64,000 nt of DNA, from NCBI RefSeq assembly GCF_025145285.1, contig NZ_CP102251.1, forward strand, positions 2,976,001-3,040,000. The letters are read 5' to 3'. Shown in pieces: positions 45,479 through 55,600 of the stretch. A program made the position numbers and the translations under genes. Under the pieces are notes generated by a model that was not told the DNA's origin, made no database searches, and worked only from the letters and a program-made list of their open reading frames with translations. The stretch comes from Alistipes onderdonkii (GTDB taxonomy: Bacteria; Bacteroidota; Bacteroidia; Bacteroidales; Rikenellaceae). How positions within the stretch are numbered: the first letter of the stretch is position 1; each line of letters opens with the position of its first letter.

Positions 45479-47512
45479 CTATTTCTTCCGCAGGTAAACC
45501 GTCGCCGTGCGCGAGGTGTTGTAGATGCGGATATGGGGCCGTTCGGTGTTGTCGCCGTCGCGTGCCGGGAACGAGAAATGCTCGGCGTCCATCGCCTGCC
45601 GCTGTTGCCCTCCGAAGCGCTTTTCGTCGGTCGAGAGCACGGGCACATACTTGCCCGGCGCCTGCACGGGCAGTTCGTAGTCGGGGATCGAGGCCGTGGG
45701 GTGCCAGTTGAACACGAACAGCAGGTTGCCGTGCGAGAAAACCATCGTCTTGTTGCACTCGTCCATCGCGAGGTTCCAGGCATAACCGTCCGCGAGTACC
45801 TTGTAACGCTTCACCAGCTTTATCATCGCCTTGTCGAAATCCCCCAGCCACGAGTAGCGCAGGAACCCGTTCTTCGCCAGCGACCATTGCCGCCGGGCGT
45901 GGGCATAGCTCCAGCCGTTGCCTTCGCGCGGGAAGTCGATCCACTCGGGGTGTCCGAACTCGTTGCCCATGAAGTTGAGGTAGGCCTGCCCGCCCGTCGA
46001 GATGGTCATCAGGCGGATCATCTTGTGCAGCGCCATGCCGCGGTCGATCACGATATTCTCCGACGCCTTGTCCATGTGGAAATACATCTCCTTGTCCATC
46101 AGCCGGAATGCCAGCGTCTTGTCGCCCACCAGCGCCTGGTCGTGCGATTCGGCATAGGCCACGGTTTTCACTTCGGGCAGGCGGTTGGTCATGACGTCCC
46201 ACATTTCCCATATGTTCCACTCCTCGTCGGGCACCTCCTTCAGCTCCTTGATCCAGAAGTCGGGGATCGCCATCCCCAGCCGGTAGTCGAACCCGATGCC
46301 GCCGTCGGCGATGGGGATGCACATGCCCGGCATTCCGCTCACGTCCTCGGCGATGGTCACGGCCGCCGGCCGGAAGTCGTGCACCAGGCGGTTGGCGAGC
46401 GTCAGGTAGGTCAGCGCGTCGCGGTTGACCCCCTCGTCGAAGAAGCGTTCGCGGCAGTCGAAGTCGACATAGCCGTGGTGGTGGTAGATCATCGACGTTA
46501 CGCCGTCGAAGCGGTAGCCGTCGAAATGGAACTCGTCGAGCCAGTACTTGACGTTCGACAGCAGGAAATGCTGTACCTCGTCCTTGCCGTAGTCGAAGAG
46601 CTTCGAGTCCCAGTAGGGCTGGTAGCCGGCCTTGCCGGGCAGCGAGTACAGATGGTCGGTGCCGTCCAGTTCGTCGATGCCTTCGTTGAGGTTGCGGACA
46701 TAGTGGGCATGCACCAGATCCATGATGACCGCCAGCCCCAGCTCGTGGGCGCGGCGCACCAGCTCTTTCAGCTCCTCGGGCGTGCCGCAGCGCGATGCGG
46801 GTGCGAAGAAACTCGACACGTGGTAACCGAACGACCCGTAATAGGGGTGCTCGGCGATGGCCATGAGCTGCACGGCGTTGTAGCCGTCCTTTTTTATTAT
46901 AGGTAGTATTTTCTCCGTGAATTCGCGGTAGGTGCCCACGCCCTCCTTTTCCTGCGCCATGCCCACATGGGCCTCGTAGATCAGCAGGCTGCCGTTCTTC
47001 GAGGCGTCGAACGCGTCGCCCTGCCAGTCGAACGGCTCCGGCGCCCAGAACTGAGCCGTGTAATTCTTCGTCGCTTCGTCCTGTACCACGCGCGTGGCAT
47101 AGGCCGGGATGCGGTCTTTCCAGCCGTTGTCGCCGTGGACGTGGAGCTTGTAGAGCGACCCGTGGCGGAGCCGGTCGCGGTACATCGCCTCCGGGAAGAA
47201 GGCGCTCCATACGCCGTGCGCGTCGCGCTGCATACGTATCTCGGTACGCTGCCAGTTGTTGAAATCCCCGAAGACGTAGACGTCGTGCGCGCCCGGCAGC
47301 CATTCGCGCAGCCACCATCCGTCGAGCAGCTCGTCCCGCTGCCAGCCGAAGTAACGGTAGCCGTTGGCGTAGTCGACGATCGAGCCTGCCGCCTGCTCGA
47401 TCGCGTTTATTTTGTCCGTATACCGTTCGTAGCGGCGGTTGAGCTCCTGCTCGGCGGGGAGCAGCCACTCGTCGCGTTCTACGATCGGGAGCCTGCGGGT
47501 CGTTTTTTCCAT
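45479..47512 (-). CDS. glgB: 1,4-alpha-glucan branching enzyme (GH13_8 type)
   Basis: This 677-aa enzyme makes alpha-1,6 branches in glycogen. An N-terminal CBM48 (about 55-140) precedes the GH13 barrel. Catalytic sites are visible: the nucleophile Asp in DGYRFDGVTSM, the acid Glu in TIAEDVSGMPG, and AYAESHDQALVGD. The C-terminal beta domain has FVFNWHPT. Sequence style and length match the eukaryote-like GH13_8 branching enzymes common in Bacteroidetes. The ATG at 47512 (MEKTTRRLP) follows AAAGGAAAA; a start 7 codons earlier is possible. Confidence 0.94.
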   Translation of the reverse strand: MEKTTRRLPIVERDEWLLPAEQELNRRYERYTDKINAIEQAAGSIVDYANGYRYFGWQRDELLDGWWLREWLPGAHDVYVFGDFNNWQRTEIRMQRDAHGVWSAFFPEAMYRDRLRHGSLYKLHVHGDNGWKDRIPAYATRVVQDEATKNYTAQFWAPEPFDWQGDAFDASKNGSLLIYEAHVGMAQEKEGVGTYREFTEKILPIIKKDGYNAVQLMAIAEHPYYGSFGYHVSSFFAPASRCGTPEELKELVRRAHELGLAVIMDLVHAHYVRNLNEGIDELDGTDHLYSLPGKAGYQPYWDSKLFDYGKDEVQHFLLSNVKYWLDEFHFDGYRFDGVTSMIYHHHGYVDFDCRERFFDEGVNRDALTYLTLANRLVHDFRPAAVTIAEDVSGMPGMCIPIADGGIGFDYRLGMAIPDFWIKELKEVPDEEWNIWEMWDVMTNRLPEVKTVAYAESHDQALVGDKTLAFRLMDKEMYFHMDKASENIVIDRGMALHKMIRLMTISTGGQAYLNFMGNEFGHPEWIDFPREGNGWSYAHARRQWSLAKNGFLRYSWLGDFDKAMIKLVKRYKVLADGYAWNLAMDECNKTMVFSHGNLLFVFNWHPTASIPDYELPVQAPGKYVPVLSTDEKRFGGQQRQAMDAEHFSFPARDGDNTERPHIRIYNTSRTATVYLRKK

Positions 47513-47530
47513 AGTGGTTTTCCTTTTATA

Positions 47531-47538
47531 CAAATATA
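47531..47538 (-). promoter_or_regulatory. glgB -7 box
   Basis: TATATTTG on the minus strand, 18 bp before the glgB ATG. No convincing -33 element at the normal distance. Confidence 0.45.
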
Positions 47539-47551
47539 TGAATTTTTTTTC

Positions 47552-47559
47552 TATCTTTG
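47552..47559 (+). promoter_or_regulatory. -7 box of the peptide symporter gene
   Basis: TATCTTTG on the plus strand, 57 bp before the ATG and divergent from the glgB box. The -33 region is AT-rich without TTTG. Confidence 0.45.
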
Positions 47560-47616
47560 TCCAAGACTAAAAAACAGCACCTTATTAAAAAAAATTACTA
47601 AAACCAAAATCAACTT

Positions 47617-49173
47617 ATGAAAGGACAACCCAAAGGACTGATCGCGGCGGCCCTTGCCAATATGGGCGAGCGTTTCGGTTTCTACATCATGATGGCTATC
47701 CTGACCTTGTTCATCTCCGCCAAGTTCGGCCTGAACGAAACGACCGCGGGGTATATCTATTCGGGATTCTACGCTTCGATTTACCTGTTGGCGCTCGTCG
47801 GCGGTATCATTGCCGACAAAACCCGCAACTACAAGGGAACCATCATGTGGGGGCTCGTGGTGATGTCGCTGGGCTACCTGATCATTGCCATCCCCACGCC
47901 GACGCCCGTGTCCAGCCTGCCGCTCTACCTGACGCTGACGTGCGTCGGCCTGCTGGTGATAGCCTTCGGCAACGGCCTTTTCAAGGGCAATCTCCAGGCG
48001 CTCGTGGGGCAGATGTACGACAACAAGGAGTTCAGCGCCAAGCGTGAGTCGGGTTTCCAGATTTTCTATATGTTCATCAACATCGGGGGCTTCTTCGCGC
48101 CGTTCGTCGCCATCGGCGTGCGCAACTGGTGGCTCAAGGTCAACAATTTCGACTATAACGCCAAGCTGCCCGAGCTGTGCCACGAATACCTTGCCAAGGG
48201 CGAGCACATGGCCGGCGAGGGGCTTGCCAACCTCACGTCGTACGCCAATTCGGCCTACCTCGACGGCACGCCCGTGTCGGCTGCCGGCCTGCACGATTTC
48301 TGCAACGGCTACCTCGATGTCTTCAACCGCGGTTTCCACTATGCGTTCATCGCGGCCATCGTGATGATGCTCGTGTCGCTGGTCATCTACCTGTCCAACA
48401 AGCAGCGCTTCCCCGACCCGTCGAAGAAAGCCGCGGCCGGCGGTGCCAAGGCTTCGGCCGAGGAGATCACCATGTCGGCGCAGGAGATCCGCCAGCGCAT
48501 CTACGCACTGTTCGCCGTGTTCGGCGTCGTGATCTTCTTCTGGGTTTCGTTCCACCAGAACGGTTATTCGCTGACCTATTTCGCACGTGACTACGTCAAC
48601 CTCGACGTCATCAACATCAACCTGGGCTTCACGACCATCAAGGGCGCCGAGATTTTCCAGAGCGTCAACCCCTTCTTCGTCGTGACCCTCACGCCGCTGA
48701 TCATGTGGTTCTTCGGTTGGCTGCGCAAACGCAACATCGAGGTTTCGACCCCGATGAAGATCGCCATCGGTATGGGTATCGCCGCCACGGCCTACCTCTT
48801 CCTGATGTTCTTCTCGTTCGCACTGCCCGACAAGGCCGCCCTCGCAGGCATGAAGGCCGACCAGGTGCAGTCGATCCTGGTGACCCCGTGGGTCATGGTG
48901 GGCCTCTATTTCATCCTTACCGTCGCCGAGCTCTTCATCTCGCCCCTCGGACTGGCATTCGTATCGAAGGTGGCGCCCCCGCACATGCAGGGCCTTATGC
49001 AGGGCTTCTGGCTGGCCGCTACGGCCGTGGGCAATGCGTTGCTGTTCGTCGGCGGATGGCTTTACATGCACACCCCGATGTGGGCTACGTGGTGCGTCTT
49101 CGTCGCAGCCTGCGGCATGTCGATGCTCGTCATGCTCTCGATGGTGCGCTGGCTCGAACGGGTGACGAAATAA
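47617..49173 (+). CDS. POT-family proton-dependent peptide transporter
   Basis: This 518-aa MFS protein has 12-14 helices. The N-terminal MGERFGFYIMMAIL corresponds to the POT signature ExxERFxYY, but the first Glu is replaced by Asn, a change that would affect proton coupling. Other family marks are FYMFINIGGFFAPF and VAELFISPLGLAFVSKVAPP. A central insertion of about 70 residues (YNAKLPELCHEYLAKG to the FNRGFHYAF helix) separates the two halves, as in Bacteroidetes members. Di- or tripeptides are the expected substrates. A classic terminator follows. Confidence 0.9.
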   Translation: MKGQPKGLIAAALANMGERFGFYIMMAILTLFISAKFGLNETTAGYIYSGFYASIYLLALVGGIIADKTRNYKGTIMWGLVVMSLGYLIIAIPTPTPVSSLPLYLTLTCVGLLVIAFGNGLFKGNLQALVGQMYDNKEFSAKRESGFQIFYMFINIGGFFAPFVAIGVRNWWLKVNNFDYNAKLPELCHEYLAKGEHMAGEGLANLTSYANSAYLDGTPVSAAGLHDFCNGYLDVFNRGFHYAFIAAIVMMLVSLVIYLSNKQRFPDPSKKAAAGGAKASAEEITMSAQEIRQRIYALFAVFGVVIFFWVSFHQNGYSLTYFARDYVNLDVININLGFTTIKGAEIFQSVNPFFVVTLTPLIMWFFGWLRKRNIEVSTPMKIAIGMGIAATAYLFLMFFSFALPDKAALAGMKADQVQSILVTPWVMVGLYFILTVAELFISPLGLAFVSKVAPPHMQGLMQGFWLAATAVGNALLFVGGWLYMHTPMWATWCVFVAACGMSMLVMLSMVRWLERVTK

Positions 49174-49196
49174 CCCCGTGTCATGTTCTCCCTATG

Positions 49197-49229
49197 GCCG
49201 CTGCGGACAAACCGCAGCGGCTTTTTTTT
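49197..49229 (+). terminator. Intrinsic terminator of the peptide symporter gene
   Basis: Stem GCCGCTGCGG (49197-49206) and its complement (49212-49221), 5-nt loop, then eight T residues. Confidence 0.9.
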
Positions 49230-49522
49230 CGTAGACGGTGCGTGGGGCGTATCCCCCGGTGCGTGTCTCGATGGCATGCGTCCCTGCCGCGCCCGTGGGC
49301 TGGCATGCAGGCTCCGGCAGTCGTGTTCCTTCGCCCGTGCTGCGCTGATGCGAGCCCCCGCCGAACCGGCATGCGTTGCGGCAGTTTGCCCGGCGTCTCC
49401 CCGGATACGATCCCTACCGGCCTGAACGGACGGGGGATACCTCCCATATTGTTCGGATTTACTACATTGTTCGCCGTTCGGTGTGTTATTTGCTGATGAA
49501 ACGACAGAAAACAGAAAACTTT

Positions 49523-49553
49523 TTTGGTTTCATGGGTTTTCTTTCTATATTTG
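49523..49553 (+). promoter_or_regulatory. Promoter of the TetR-RND efflux operon
   Basis: TTTG (49523-49526), 19-bp spacer, TATATTTG (49546-49553): a full consensus match. The leader to the ATG would be about 20 nt. Confidence 0.7.
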
Positions 49554-49580
49554 CCACCGGATCCGAAATATTTGAATGCT

Positions 49581-50231
49581 ATGACCCCTCCTCAGAAAGG
49601 ACGCATTATCGACCAAGCCATGCAGATGTTCGTTTCGCAGGGTATCAAGTCGGTACGAATGGACGACATCGCGCAGCAGCTCGGGGTGTCGAAGCGGACG
49701 CTCTACGAGATGTTCGGCGATAAGGAAGGCCTGCTCTACCTGGCCATGGAACGCTATTCCGAACGTAACCGCCAGCGGTGGAACGAACTCACGGCCGACG
49801 CGCACGACGTTCTCGAAGCCATGTTCATGGTGCTGGGCGAAGTGATGGACAACGCCGAGGTTTCGCGCCGCATGATGGACAACCTCCGGAAGTTTTATCC
49901 CGCCGTGCACGACAAGCTGATGCGCGAGGGGATGGTGAAAAACCGCACGAGCCTGCGTTCGATGCTCGAACAGGGCATCGAGGCCGGGCTGTTCGTCAAT
50001 AATTTCAACATCGACCTCTCCATTTCGGTGCTTTACTATACGGCTTCGGCCATCGTGACGCGCCGCGAGTTGATGCTGCCCGACGGGATGTCCGAACGCG
50101 AGGCGTTCGTGCAGATCATCAGCAATTTTTTCCGCGGCATTTCGACTGCCAAGGGCCTGCAGCTGATCGACGACAACCTGAAGCGGTACAAACTGTCGAA
50201 AACGGGAAATAAATTGAATTTGGATAGATGA
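49581..50231 (+). CDS. TetR-family regulator
   Basis: This 216-aa regulator has an N-terminal helix-turn-helix (MDDIAQQLGVSKRTLYEMFGDKEGLLYLAMERY, about residues 27-60, in two stretches) and a helical ligand domain. It heads the efflux operon and its stop overlaps the TolC start, so it probably represses its own operon until an efflux substrate binds. The frame opens further upstream at 49524, but the ATG at 49581 fits the promoter and family length. Confidence 0.92.
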   Translation: MTPPQKGRIIDQAMQMFVSQGIKSVRMDDIAQQLGVSKRTLYEMFGDKEGLLYLAMERYSERNRQRWNELTADAHDVLEAMFMVLGEVMDNAEVSRRMMDNLRKFYPAVHDKLMREGMVKNRTSLRSMLEQGIEAGLFVNNFNIDLSISVLYYTASAIVTRRELMLPDGMSEREAFVQIISNFFRGISTAKGLQLIDDNLKRYKLSKTGNKLNLDR

Positions 50232-51562
50232 CTATGAAAAAACTGATTCTGACATTGTGCCTCGCGGCAACGGGTACGTTCGCTGCCGTGGCGCAGATGC
50301 GCCTCACGCTCGACCAGGCCCTCGACCTGGCGCTGAGCGAGAATCCCACCATCAAGGTCGCCGAGATGGAGGTGCAGCGCTACGACTATGTGAAACGCCA
50401 GACATGGGGCGGCCTGCTGCCGCAGGTGTCGGTGACCGGGCAGGTCAACCACAGCTTCATCGTACAGCAGATGTCCAAGGGCTTCTCGCTGGGCAACGAC
50501 CCCTATACGACGCTCAGCGGGGCCGTGGATGCTTCGGTGCCGCTCTTCGCGCCGCAGGTTTACCGCATGATGAAGATGAACGACAAGCAGATGGCCACGG
50601 CCGTCGAAGCGGCGCGTTCGTCGCGCATCACGCTGACGGCCGAAGTCAAAAAGGCCTTCTACAACATCCTGCTCGCCGAGCAGTCGCTCGACGTGCTCCG
50701 CGAGTCGCAGGCCACCGTCCAGCGTACGGTCGACGACACGTCCGTGCAATATGAGAACGGGCTCACGTCGGAGTACGACCTGTTGACGGCGCAGGTGCAG
50801 CTCAGCAACCTGAAACCCTCGATCCTCCAGACCGAGAACTCGATCCGCATCGCCAAACTGATGCTCAAGATGTATCTTTCGATCCCCGAGCAGGTCGAAA
50901 TCGAGGTCGAAGGCGAGCTGGACGCCATGCGCGACAAGGTGCTCGCCGGAACCGAGGGGCTTACGACCGACACTTCGGACAACTCCGACCTGCGCACGCT
51001 CGAACTGCAGGAGGATCTGCTCCGCCTCCAGCTCAAGGCCGAGAATGCGAGCCGCCTGCCGACCATCGGGGCGTTCGGCAACTTCACCCTCACCGGGAAC
51101 AACATGGGCTCGGTGTCGTTCGACCAGGCGACGATGGAAATGACGACGATCAAGGACGGCTATTTCTGGCAGAACCCGCTTTCCGCCGGCATCCGCGTCT
51201 CCGTGCCGCTCTTTTCGGGGCTGACGAAGATGAACCGCTCGCGCGAGATCAAGAACCAGATTTCGCAGATCGGCCTCCAGCGGACATACGCCCGGCAGCA
51301 GGTCGACGTGCAGGTTCGCTCGGCGCTGAACGACCTGCTGACGGCGCGCGAGACGATGTACGCCCAGGAACTCACCGTCGAGCAGGCGCGCAAGGCCTAC
51401 TCGATCTCCGACACCCGTTACCGTGCGGGGGCGGGTACGATCCTCGAGCTCAACAGCGCCCAGCTGGCGCAGACGCAGGCGCAGCTCAACTACTCGCAGG
51501 CGATCTTCGATTACCTGACGGCCAAGGCCGAGTACGACCGCATCGTCGGCAAGGAAAAATAG
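50228..51562 (+). CDS. TolC-family outer membrane efflux protein
   Basis: This 444-aa protein has a signal peptide (KKLILTLCLAATGTFAAVA) and two OEP repeats with long coiled helices (MRLTLDQALDLALSENPTIKVAE; RTVDDTSVQYENGLTSEYDLLTAQVQLSNL in two stretches; ISDTRYRAGAGTILELNSAQ). It forms the outer-membrane exit duct of the RND pump. ATG at 50228 overlaps the TetR stop; a second ATG at 50234 is equally possible. Confidence 0.93.
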   Translation: MTMKKLILTLCLAATGTFAAVAQMRLTLDQALDLALSENPTIKVAEMEVQRYDYVKRQTWGGLLPQVSVTGQVNHSFIVQQMSKGFSLGNDPYTTLSGAVDASVPLFAPQVYRMMKMNDKQMATAVEAARSSRITLTAEVKKAFYNILLAEQSLDVLRESQATVQRTVDDTSVQYENGLTSEYDLLTAQVQLSNLKPSILQTENSIRIAKLMLKMYLSIPEQVEIEVEGELDAMRDKVLAGTEGLTTDTSDNSDLRTLELQEDLLRLQLKAENASRLPTIGAFGNFTLTGNNMGSVSFDQATMEMTTIKDGYFWQNPLSAGIRVSVPLFSGLTKMNRSREIKNQISQIGLQRTYARQQVDVQVRSALNDLLTARETMYAQELTVEQARKAYSISDTRYRAGAGTILELNSAQLAQTQAQLNYSQAIFDYLTAKAEYDRIVGKEK

Positions 51563-51590
51563 CGTGGAAATTGAAAAACAAAGATAGCAT

Positions 51591-52604
51591 ATGAAGAAAA
51601 CAGCAGTTATATTGTTTGCCGCGGCTGCCCTCGCCGGCTGCAAAGGCAAAAACGGGGCAGGCGACGTGCAGCAGGACAACCGTGTGCTGACTAAAACCGA
51701 AACGGCGGAGTTCGCCACCGTGCAGCTTACCGAGGAGTTCACTTCGGAGATCGAGCCCTTCAGGGAGAACGACATCACTCCGGCGGCTTCGGGCGTGCAC
51801 ATCGACCGCATCCTGGTCGAAGTGGGCGACCCCGTGCGCGAGGGGCAGCTCATCGTGACGCTCGATCCGACGCAGTACACCCAGCAGCTCGTGCAGCTGA
51901 AGACCGTCGAGGACGATTACAACCGCCTGCTGCCCGTCTATGAGGCCGGCGGTATCTCGGCGCAGCAGATCCAGCAGGCCAAGGCGCAGCTGGACGTGCA
52001 GCGCGAGGTGGTCGCCAACCTCAAGAAGAACATCGAGGTGCGTTCGCCCATCACAGGCGTGGTCACGGCGCGCAACTACGAGTCGGGCGACCTCTTCTCG
52101 GCGCAGCCCATCCTGCACATCATGCAGATCGACCCGCTGAAGGTCATCGCCAATATTTCCGAGCAGTATTTCCCCAACGTGAAGGTCGGGATGCCCGTTG
52201 AGCTGAAGGTGGACATCTTTCCCGACCAGACCTTTACGGGTACCGTCTCGCTGATCTATCCGGCGCTCGACCCCACGACCCGTACGTTCAAGGTCGAGGT
52301 GAAGGTGCCCAATGCCCGGCGCACGCTGCGCCCGGGTATGTACGCCCGCACGATCTTCAACATGGGGCAGAAGGAGGGCGTCATGGTGCCCGACGTGGCC
52401 GTCCAGAAGCAGGTCGGCACTGCCGAGCGCTTCGTGTATGTCATCGAGGGCGATAGCGTTGCCCGTCGCCGCCGTGTCGATGTCGGACGCCAGGTCGGCG
52501 ACCGCGTGGACATTCTTTCGGGCGTAGGGGCGGACGAAGCCGTGGCCGTCACGGCCCTTTCGAAACTCTACGACGGTGCCAAAGTGGAAATCAAACAGGA
52601 ATAA
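51591..52604 (+). CDS. RND efflux periplasmic adaptor (membrane fusion protein), lipoprotein
   Basis: This 337-aa adaptor has a lipobox (LAGC, Cys17), which keeps it on the periplasmic membrane face. A barrel-sandwich region (AASGVHIDRILVEVGDPVREGQ), coiled-coil hairpin (about 95-140) and beta-barrel (VGMPVELKVDIFPDQTFTGTV) follow in AcrA/MexA order. It bridges the pump and the TolC-type duct encoded on either side. Confidence 0.93.
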   Translation: MKKTAVILFAAAALAGCKGKNGAGDVQQDNRVLTKTETAEFATVQLTEEFTSEIEPFRENDITPAASGVHIDRILVEVGDPVREGQLIVTLDPTQYTQQLVQLKTVEDDYNRLLPVYEAGGISAQQIQQAKAQLDVQREVVANLKKNIEVRSPITGVVTARNYESGDLFSAQPILHIMQIDPLKVIANISEQYFPNVKVGMPVELKVDIFPDQTFTGTVSLIYPALDPTTRTFKVEVKVPNARRTLRPGMYARTIFNMGQKEGVMVPDVAVQKQVGTAERFVYVIEGDSVARRRRVDVGRQVGDRVDILSGVGADEAVAVTALSKLYDGAKVEIKQE

Positions 52605-52619
52605 AACGCCCCGAAACAT

Positions 52620-55600
52620 ATGAAAATATACGAAAGCGCGGTTCGGAAACCGGTCTCCACGGTGCTCATGTTCGTCGGCGTGATGGTCTTCGGGCTCTTC
52701 TCGCTGATGAACCTTGCGGTAGACCAGTACCCCGAAATCGAAATCCCCCAGATATCGGTCATCACCTTCTATCCCGGTGCCAACGCTGCGGATATCGAGA
52801 CCAACATCACGCGTATCCTGGAGGATAACCTCAATACGGTGAGCAACCTCAAGAAACTGACCTCCAAGTCGCAGGACAACGTGTCGATGATCATTGTCGA
52901 ATTCGAATACGGATCCGACTTGACCGAGGGCGCCAACGAGATCCGCGACGTGGTGAGCCGCAGCCAGTCGCAGTTGCCCGACGACATCGATTATCCTACG
53001 ATCTTCAAGTTTTCGACCTCGATGATCCCCGTGATCATGCTTGCCGTGACGGCCGACGAGAGCTACCCGGCCCTGAAGAAGATCCTCGACGATAAATTCG
53101 TCAACGTCCTGAACCGTGTCGACGGCGTGGGTGCCGTGACGGTCATGGGCGCCCCCGAGCGCGAGGTGCAGGTCAATGTCGACCCGGCCAAGCTCGAAGC
53201 CTACAACCTGACCGTCGAGCAGCTGGGGCAGATCATCGCCGCCGAGAACGTCAACATCCCAAGCGGTACGATCGACATCGGCAACAATACGTTCAACATC
53301 AAGGCCGACGGCGAATTCAAGCTGAGCGACGAGATGCGCAAGGTCGTGGTTTCCAATGCCGGGGGACGCACGGTGATGCTCTCCGACGTGGCCGAGATCC
53401 GCGATACGCTCGAAAAGGCCACGATGGACGAACGCGCCAACGGGCAGCGGAGCGTGCGCGTGATGATCCAGAAGCAGTCGGGTGCCAACACCGTGGACAT
53501 CGTCCATGAGATTCAGAAGCGCCTGCCCGACATCCAGGCGAGCCTTCCGCGCGACGTGAAGATGGAGACGATCTTCGAGGGGTCGCAGGAAATCACCAAT
53601 GCCATCGGGTCGCTCTCGGAAACGATCATGTACGCCTTTATCTTCGTGGTGCTGGTGGTGATGGCCTTCCTCGGGCGGTGGAGGGCGACGCTCATCATCT
53701 GTATGACGATCCCCGTGTCGCTGATCTGTTCGTTCATCTACCTCTTCGCCACGGGCTCGACGCTCAATATCATCTCGCTCTCGTCGCTCTCGATCGCCAT
53801 CGGTATGGTCGTCGACGATGCCATCGTGGTGCTGGAGAACATCACGACGCACATCGAGCGAGGTTCGAATCCCAAGGAGGCCGCCATCTACGCCACCAAC
53901 GAGGTGTGGCTGTCGGTCATTGCCACCACGCTCGTGGTCGTTGCCGTGTTCCTGCCGCTGACAATGGTGCCGGGCATGGCGGGTATCCTCTTCCGCGAGC
54001 TGGGCTGGATCGTGACCATCGTGGTCTGCGTTTCGACTACGGCAGCCATTTCGCTGACCCCGATGATGTCCGCCTACCTCTTGAAACTCGAGGGCGGCGT
54101 GCACGATTACAAGGGGCTGGGTGTCATATACAAACCCATCGACCGGGCACTCGCATGGCTCGACGACGCCTATGCCCGCTCGCTGAACTGGGTGGTGCGC
54201 CACCGCCGTATCACGATCTTCTCGATGATGGGGCTTTTCCTGGTTTCGCTGGGGCTCGTCACGCAGGTGCCGACCGAATTCTTCCCGCCTTCGGATAACG
54301 GCTGGATCTCGGCCACGGTCAAACTGGAGCAGAACCTTTCGGTGGACTACACCGCGCGGATCGCCCGCCAGATCGACAGCATCATCTACAAGAACTATCC
54401 CGAGGTGACGCTCGTGTCGGCCTCGTCGGGCGCCAACTCGTCGGACGACGCGTTCGCTGCGATGCAGACCACCGGTTCGCACATCATCAATTACAACCTC
54501 AGCCTGCCCACCTCCGACAAGCGCGAGCGGTCGATCTACGTTATCTCCGACCTGCTGCGCAAGGAACTGGATCGCATCCCCGAGGTGCGGGAATATTCGG
54601 TGATGCCCGGCGGCGATAACGGCAGCATGAGCGGTTCGGCGACGGTCGACATCAAGGTTTTCGGCTACGACATGGACGTGACCAACGCCGTTGCCAACGA
54701 CCTGAAGGAAAAGCTGGGCGGCCTGGAGGGTACGCGAGACGTGCAGCTTTCGCGCGACGACCTGCGTCCCGAACTCAACGTGGTCTTCGACCGTGACCGC
54801 CTTGCCTATTACGGCATGAACAGCGCTACGGCGTCGCAGGCCGTGCGCAACCGCATCGACGGCCTCGTGGCCTCGAAATACCGCGAGGACGGCGACGAAT
54901 ATGACATCGTGGTGCGCTATGCCGAACCGTTCCGCATGTCGCTCGGGGACGTGGAGAACATCACGCTTTACAACGGGCAGGGGCGCCCCGTGAAACTCAA
55001 GGAGGTCGGCCGCGTGCAGGAGGAGTATGCCGCGCCGATGATCGAGCGCGAGAACCGCCAGCGTGTGATCACGGTCAAGTCGTCGCTCGGAGCCGGCGTC
55101 GCCCTGGGCGACGTGGTGGCCGAGGTCGATCAACTCATCGCCGGGTATCCCGTGCCCGACGGCGTCGACCTCGAAATCGGCGGTACGGTCGAAGACCAGG
55201 GCGACGCCTTCAGCGATCTGGGCGTGCTGTTCATCCTGATTGTCATTTTGGTCTACATCGTGATGGCCACGCAGTTCGAATCGCTGCTCTTCCCGTTCAT
55301 CATCATGTTCACCATCCCGTTCGCCGCCACGGGCGTTTTCCTGGCTTTGTGGATGACCTCCACGCCGATGTCGCTCATTGCCCTGATCGGCGCCATCATG
55401 CTGGTGGGCATCGTGACCAAGAACGGTATCGTGATGGTCGACTACATGAACCTGCTGGTCGAGCGCGGCTCGGGTGTCTTCGATGCCGTGATCGCCGGCG
55501 GAAAGAGCCGTCTGCGCCCTGTGCTCATGACTTCGTTCACGACCATTCTGGGTATGCTGCCGCTGGCGATCGGCACGGGTGTCGGGTCGGAGACGTGGCA

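Larger units (their letters stand above)
49174..49580. other. 407-bp gap: terminator, then TetR promoter
   Basis: Besides the terminator (49197-49229) and promoter (49523-49553), the middle holds no gene-like frame. A direct repeat ATTGTTCG at 49448-49455 and 49466-49473 (18 bp apart) lies 50-75 bp upstream of the promoter and could be a regulator site. Confidence 0.4.

Noticed and set aside
43864..45783. 639-residue minus-strand frame across mtaD, the Gfo/Idh gene and the glgB end
   Set aside because: It crosses three well-supported genes and a terminator, with low-complexity Arg-rich sequence.
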